Origin: Tretioscincus oriximinensis
Taxonomy: Eukaryota > Chordata > Lepidosauria > Squamata > Gymnophthalmidae
Reading direction: 5' to 3'
DNA length: 64,000 bases
Assembly (NCBI GenBank): GCA_022410635.1
Contig: JAJVDF010000494.1
Location: forward strand, 570,105 to 634,104
Part shown: piece after piece, positions 59,705 to 64,000 of the stretch
How positions within the stretch are numbered: the stretch's first letter is position 1
Layout of the letters: each line of letters begins with the position of its first letter
Translations under genes and position numbers: made by a program
The notes under the pieces: generated by a model
Seen by the model: only the letters and a program-made list of their open reading frames with translations
What the model was told of the DNA's origin: nothing
Databases searched by the model: none

Positions 59705-59808
59705 CATGAAGCCAGCTGGGTGACCTTGGGCTAGTCACAGTTCTTTAGCNCTCCTTAATCCCACCCACCTCACAAGGTGTCTGTTGTGAATAGAAGAGCA
59801 GAAGAGTA
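59705..59808 (+). repeat. SINE fragment (second tRNA-SINE family)
   Basis: gaagccagctgggtgacctt, tgggctagtcacagttcttt and cacaaggtgtctgttgtg duplicate the central part of the adjacent element at 59811. Its 5' end is missing. Confidence 0.75.
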
Positions 59809-59810
59809 AG

Positions 59811-60130
59811 GAGCCAGTTTGGTGTAGTGGTTATAGTGTTGGACTCTTATCTGGTAGTATCTCAGTTTGATTCCCCACTCCTCCATGAAAGCCAGCTGGG
59901 AGACCTTGGGCCAATCACAGTTCTTTAGAACTCTCTCAGCCCCACCTACTTCACAGGGTGTCTGTTGTGGAGAAAGCAACAAAAGCTAAGTGTGCTCCCC
60001 CCCCCATGGTTGGCTGCCCTGAGACCTTTGGGTATTGGGCAGGATATAAGTACAAATAAATAAATAAACAAACAAACTGCTCTGAGTCTTATTGGGCTGA
60101 GAAAAGTGGGATATAAAAACAACTCTTGTT
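59811..60130 (+). repeat. tRNA-derived SINE with two LINE-type tails
   Basis: The head ggagccagtttggtgtagtg with gttatagtg (A-box-like) and cagtttgattccccac (B-box-like) leads to a central domain (gggccaatcacagttcttta). Two tails follow: one L2-like (gccctgagacctttgggtat, ending in an AAATA run) and one reading tgctctgagtcttattgggc then gggatataaaaac and a TTG repeat. Confidence 0.8.
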
Positions 60131-60782
60131 GTTGTTGCTGTTTCTCTGACACACATTACCAAACATCTCTCCCACCTCCTTTCAGTTGCCTGGAGATAAA
60201 GCTCCTGCTGCAGCAACTATGCTTTTATTCTATTTTATAATATTCTGGCTATGACTTGAGTTTCTCATATACCAAAAGAGCCCTATCCTCTACTCAGTCC
60301 CTGCCAGATTTGCTGCTTGCATAGGACAGANAGGGGGAAATTGTTGTTTTTCAAATGTTTCTTGGTTCTCCTGTGTACTTATATAATTATGCAAAAGTAG
60401 GTTTCTTCAATAGAGAGTGTATTGGATTTCAGTGATCATAACAGAAAAGAAGCTGAAACAGAAAACAGAATGCCTAGTTATAACTACATCCTCACCTGTG
60501 CCCACCGCTTTTAACTTGACTTGCCATTCAGCTGCTGCCTCATTTGAATGAGGAGTCCCAGAAGGCACTGCTGTGTTTTCCTAACTACAATCCCCAAAAT
60601 TCCCTGTGACCCTCCCTGTCCTCTAATGAGGAAACAGAACTGAGTTTGAATTCTATATCCCCTGTTGGGCCAGAATACCTGGATTGGGGAGGAGAAAAAG
60701 AATGGAACTGAATTCAAATTCAGTCTCCTTTCCTCCCTGTCACACTCAGGATGGAACCTGAGTGACCTTTTGTAGCAAGAAA
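60131..60782. other. Intron 29, middle part
   Basis: Nothing recognised. An open frame on the minus strand (60511-60915) runs into the LTR-like element and has no family similarity. Confidence 0.4.
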
Positions 60783-61328
60783 TGTAGCAGCANCCCTTCC
60801 CTTCTCGAGGCGCCCAAGATAGGCTGCTTCGTGCGGACGCAGTGTAGACAAGACGACAGACAATCGGGTTCACAGATAACCGCTTTATTTTACGATGTTG
60901 CAACAAAGGACTCAACTCTCACACCAATGCAGATGTCTTTGAGAAGAAGAGTGCTGCTCAAGAAGCAGAGCACCCTTTTATCTGATTTCATGGTATGGGC
61001 AGACTCTTGTCTGATTGCCAGCTCATTGGCTAACTTTGGTGCAGTGGTATTTACAGCCTATCAGAAACAGCCACATGCACTATGGCTTTTACAGCTTACA
61101 GCCTATCAGGATCAGCCACATGTACTATGGCTTTTACAGTCTATCAAGAACTTATTAAGAATTACTACACCTCTTATACACTGGGTGCCTATTCGCATGT
61201 ATACCAAGTATTTCTAAGTTCCGTTTCTCTGTACATGGTCTAATTTCCCTAAAATGAGTTCTTACCTAATTCTCTGAAATGAAGTGGGTCAAAAGGCAGC
61301 TCAGCCAGATCAATTTGCCTTTACTACA
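60783..61328 (-). mobile_element. Solo LTR-like element, antisense
   Basis: On the minus strand it begins TGTAGTAAAGGCAAATTG and ends GGGAAGGGNTGCTGCTACA, so it has TG...CA ends. An AATAAA (complement of 60884-60889) lies about 100 bp before the end, as in an R-U5 arrangement. Two imperfect about 49-bp tandem units (61047-61145, acagcctatcag...cagccacatg...actatggctttt) would lie in U3. No flanking duplication is visible, so boundaries and class are tentative. Confidence 0.5.
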
Positions 61329-61818
61329 GGGGCATGTAGGTACCAGGTCCTGATTCCAGATATATAATTCAGAATATTGCTAAGTGTGGAAAGAGTCAGC
61401 GATCTATCTGCTTAGAATAGGGCTTGGCTATTTATATAACAGAAAAAGTAGTAGAAAATTGTTTCCAGAAATAATACTGCTCGTTTTTTTTACCTTGCTT
61501 AGGAATTGCTTGTCAGTATAGCTTGCAAGAAATTTTGCAAGCATCTACAGGAAACTCTTGCCTAAGACAGCCAATGGACCTTGTATGCTTCTGTCTACAC
61601 AAACCACAAAAGTACCAGTTTCTAGCAAGGGGACATTNCTCCTTGTGAAAGAATGACAGTTTGTGGTTTTGGCTATGTACAGCAAATTTGATCAATCTGC
61701 CTTACTTTAAGTTAAGGTTATCTGATAACCAAATTTATTTTTTTGTTTTATTTTGAAATGGTTTAAATAAATGTAATAAACTTATATTTGGTAATGTTTA
61801 TTATTTTCTCTTTGATAG
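61329..61818. other. Intron 29, distal part
   Basis: Nothing recognised. Confidence 0.5.
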
Positions 61819-61963
61819 GGACCAAAAGGAGACACAGTTATTGGACCCAGAGGATCTCCAGGAATACCTGGCCCCCCTGGTCCTCCAGGATTTGGGCCAN
61901 TAGGTCCCCCTGGTCCCCCAGGACGTCCTGGTCCACCTGGGCCTCCCTCAATTTATGGTTCAG
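61819..61963 (+). CDS. COL15A1: Collagen XV exon w30 (last in window)
   Basis: This exon is 145 nt, phase 0 to 1. GPKGDTVIGPRGSPG leads to [13 protein letters not shown], an ambiguous codon (NTA), three further G-P-P-type repeats and a final GPPSIYGS. Human collagen XV, as I recall it, reads GQKGETVVGPQGPPG then PGFG and PPAILGA here. Acceptor ttgatag, donor TCAG|gtatgt. The next exons lie beyond the window. Confidence 0.95.
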
Positions 61964-62164
61964 GTATGTCAATCTCTGTAGCTATTGGATTTATATATGT
62001 GAAGGATCTGTACATTATGAATATCTGATTGAAATTTTATTTGATAAATAAATCTCAGGATAACACCTAAGCCACCTAAACAGCATTCCAAATAAGTTTG
62101 GTTGTCAAACTTCCTCAGCCCTTCTCTATGCTATTCTATATTATATCCAGCTCCTATTAAATAA

Positions 62165-62400
62165 GGTTCAATTCCCCTGATGGTTCCAGGCAGAGGATCT
62201 ACAGACCCTTGGCCCTACCCAGAGACCTGGAGATTTATAGGAGCCTTAGGAATCTTCCTTTGGATTAAGGTTCAATTTCCCTGATGGTTCCAGGCGAAGG
62301 ATTGACAGACCCCAGGCCTATCCCAGGGAACTTATTGGAGCAATAGGAAACTTCTGCTTCACTTTGTGTTCCCTTCTCTTGATGGTCCCAGGTTGGGGTG
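62165..62400. repeat. Degenerate tandem repeat, about 105-bp period
   Basis: aaggttcaattcccctgatg then gttccaggcagaggat (62165) recurs as aaggttcaatttccctgatg then gttccaggcgaaggat (62268), with a third partial unit (ttctcttgatggtcccaggt) near 62374. Confidence 0.8.
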
Positions 62401-62519
62401 TGTGTGTGTTTCCAAATCTCTAGCTCTACTTGTAGGATTGCCACATTCGATAACCAAAGTCCAGGAACCTCCTAGCCTCTTCCCACCTTTCTGCCATTCT
62501 CAGTCCAGTCCCTCTCTGT

Positions 62520-62870
62520 GCCGGATGTGATGTAAGCAGTCCTAGAAATACCTGGGGCTACCTGCATCACATATAGATGTGCTGTGTTGTAAACCAGATG
62601 CGGCCCATGTGCTCTGCAGCCTTTGACCTGAATCTGATGTAGGCACACGAAGAAGTTCTTGGGCTGCCTATATTGCATGTGGGGTACTGGCATGTAGTGG
62701 GCCAGATTTGTCTTAGGCAGCCCCAGAATCCTGGCTTCTGGGGCTGCCTATGTCAGATCGCAGGCATGGGCATAGTTTGCGTTTTGCATCCATGGCCTGG
62801 GTACGATATAGGTAGCCCTAGAAGCCCAGCTTCTGAGGTTGCCTGTTACTGCAGTTGGCTTTACATGGAA
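62520..62870. repeat. Degenerate tandem repeat, about 70-110-bp period
   Basis: Four related units carry a GAT(G/A)TA(A/G)GCAG-like start and a GGGCTGCCTAT-like end: near 62522, 62634, 62703 and 62797. For example, ctggcttctggggctgccta in the third corresponds to cagcttctgaggttgcctgt in the fourth. Confidence 0.7.
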
Positions 62871-63077
62871 AGACGTTAAAATGGTCTGAGGAGCTCCTCC
62901 TTACTATGGTCAAATGTTTTTTATCTTTTGTAAATTTGATATGGTCAATTGACTAATCATTAAATCATTCATTCATTCTTCCTTTCTAAAATATCTGTAC
63001 TGTTCNGGATTATATCGTAGAATGGGACTTGCCAGCCACATGCTAGTGCAGACAGAAGAAAGCCAAAGTCTTGTTTT

Positions 63078-64000
63078 GATTATTTATTTATACTTATAAC
63101 CCACCCTATTCCCAAAGATCTCAGAGCGGCCAAAACAGTAAAACATCAGAGCAAAATTAAAACAGTATAAAACAATATTTAAAAGTAGGGACAGACGTGA
63201 CATTTCTTCAGCCAAAGGCCAGGTAAAAGAGGTGCATCTTCAAGGATCTTCTAAAACCGTACAACGATGATGACAGACGCACCTCGAGGGCGAGACTATT
63301 CCAAAGACGGGGGCAGCCACCGAGAAGGCCCTACCCCGGATTCCCACTCCATTGGCTGTTGAAAGGGGTGGTTTAACCAGGAGGGCCTCCCTTGCAGATC
63401 TTAAGGCATGGGCAGGTTGGTATGGGAGAAGGCATTCCTTTAGATATTTGGGGCCCAAGTTATTTAGGGCCTTGTAGGTTTTAATTTAACACCTTGAATT
63501 GGGCTCGGTAGTGGATGGGCAGCCAGTGCAGCTGTTTCAAGACCTGCATGATGTCTGTCCAGCCAGCCGTTCCGGTCAGCAGTCTAGCTGCTACATTCTG
63601 CACCAATTGCAGCTTCCAAACCATTTTTAAGGGCAGCCTCATATAGAGCGCATTGCAATAGTCCAGTCTGGAAGTTACCAGAGTGTGGATTACTGTGGCT
63701 AGATCATCCCTGTTCAGAAGTAGCCATAACTGGCGAACCAGACGTAACTGGAATTAGGCACTCTTGGCCACTGCCTCCACCTGATTTTCAAGTGTCAGTG
63801 CAGAGTCCAGGAGCACCCCCAGATTTCGCACCCATCCCCCATAGGGTAATTCTACCCCACCAAGGACAGGGTGCCACCCCAATTCACGAACTCGAGATGC
63901 TTCCCTCTTGTCTGGATTCAGCTTCAATTTATTGGCCCCCATCCAGCCCATCACTGCCTCCAGGCACCTGTCAAGCACTTCAACTGCCTCTCCTGATTCA
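63078..64000 (-). mobile_element. L2-clade LINE 3' part, antisense, runs off the window
   Basis: In reverse, the right end codes a reverse transcriptase C-terminal segment (63754-63978): CLEAVMGWMGANKLKLNPDK followed by VRNLGVLLDSALTLENQV, typical of L2/CR1-type elements. It continues through a coding remnant and the 3' untranslated region to a tail ggtgggttataagtataaat near 63085. Stops and frameshifts show it is inactive. Confidence 0.88.

Larger units (their letters stand above)
61964..63077. other. Intron after w30, with degenerate tandem repeats
   Basis: Holds the tandem blocks listed separately. About 63005-63060 has the tctgggat..ccacatgctagtgcagaca repeat also seen at 7310, 34640 and 47940. 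No further exon recognised. Confidence 0.5.

Noticed and set aside
12810..61963. Type IV collagen (basement-membrane collagen) as the identity
   Set aside because: The E-G-S-G interruptions, N-glycosylated breaks and blocks such as GRPGLNGLKG, GEKGEPGAI and MSGPPGLPG match collagen XV rather than type IV chains, whose interruptions differ.
12810..61963. COL18A1 instead of COL15A1
   Set aside because: Both are multiplexins, but the noncollagenous breaks (GFEDxEGSG, IKGxxFPx...C, DTAHxG) agree with collagen XV as I recall it. The C-terminal part that would settle it fully is outside the window.

Overview
The window is eukaryotic, most likely from a squamate reptile. The gene content is vertebrate: short collagen exons separated by long AT-rich introns. 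The repeats are typical of lizards: CR1-clade LINE 3' ends finishing in TTCTTATG octamers, L2-clade LINE tails, a decayed L1 ORF2, tRNA-derived SINEs ending in (AAG/CTT)n, and several non-autonomous hAT elements. I cannot name the species. A gecko is a guess based on repeat style only. Scattered single Ns and one 427-base N block show a draft assembly.

The only host gene I can support is a multiplexin collagen on the + strand, which I call COL15A1 (collagen alpha-1(XV)). Thirty consecutive exons lie between 5563 and 61963. They total 2212 nt, about 737 codons. Every junction is phase-compatible and there is no in-frame stop. The gene enters from the left (thrombospondin-like N-terminal domain and first acidic exons missing) and leaves on the right (last collagen triplets, trimerisation domain and endostatin missing). 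Exons w1-w3 (5563-9623) code the acidic, Thr/Pro-rich noncollagenous segment. Exons w4-w24 (12810-50564) code Gly-X-Y blocks with short interruptions, including two E-G-S-G glycosaminoglycan-type segments. Exons w25-w27 (51299-55259) cross a Cys-bearing interruption. Exons w28-w30 (56308-61963) code another interruption and further triplets. Exon sizes of 36, 45, 54 and 63 nt are typical of collagen genes.

The introns carry the transposons. These include four elements with clear terminal inverted repeats and 8-bp target duplications (19363-19835, 29914-30369, 39585-40071, 49334-49930), a 208-bp foldback (33824-34031), an antisense L1 ORF2 (about 20960-23780), an L2-clade reverse transcriptase split by a SINE (58195-58900), an L2-clade LINE running off the right end (63078-64000), and about a dozen CR1 3' fragments.

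The points most worth a second look are two successive GC-AG introns at the 5' end, the dated nested hAT insertion, an extra Cys and a missing Cys relative to human collagen XV as I recall it, possibly extra triplet exons, and a weak acceptor at w27 with a stronger decoy upstream. I found no previously undescribed biological system. The non-exonic sequence looks like ordinary repeat-rich squamate intron.
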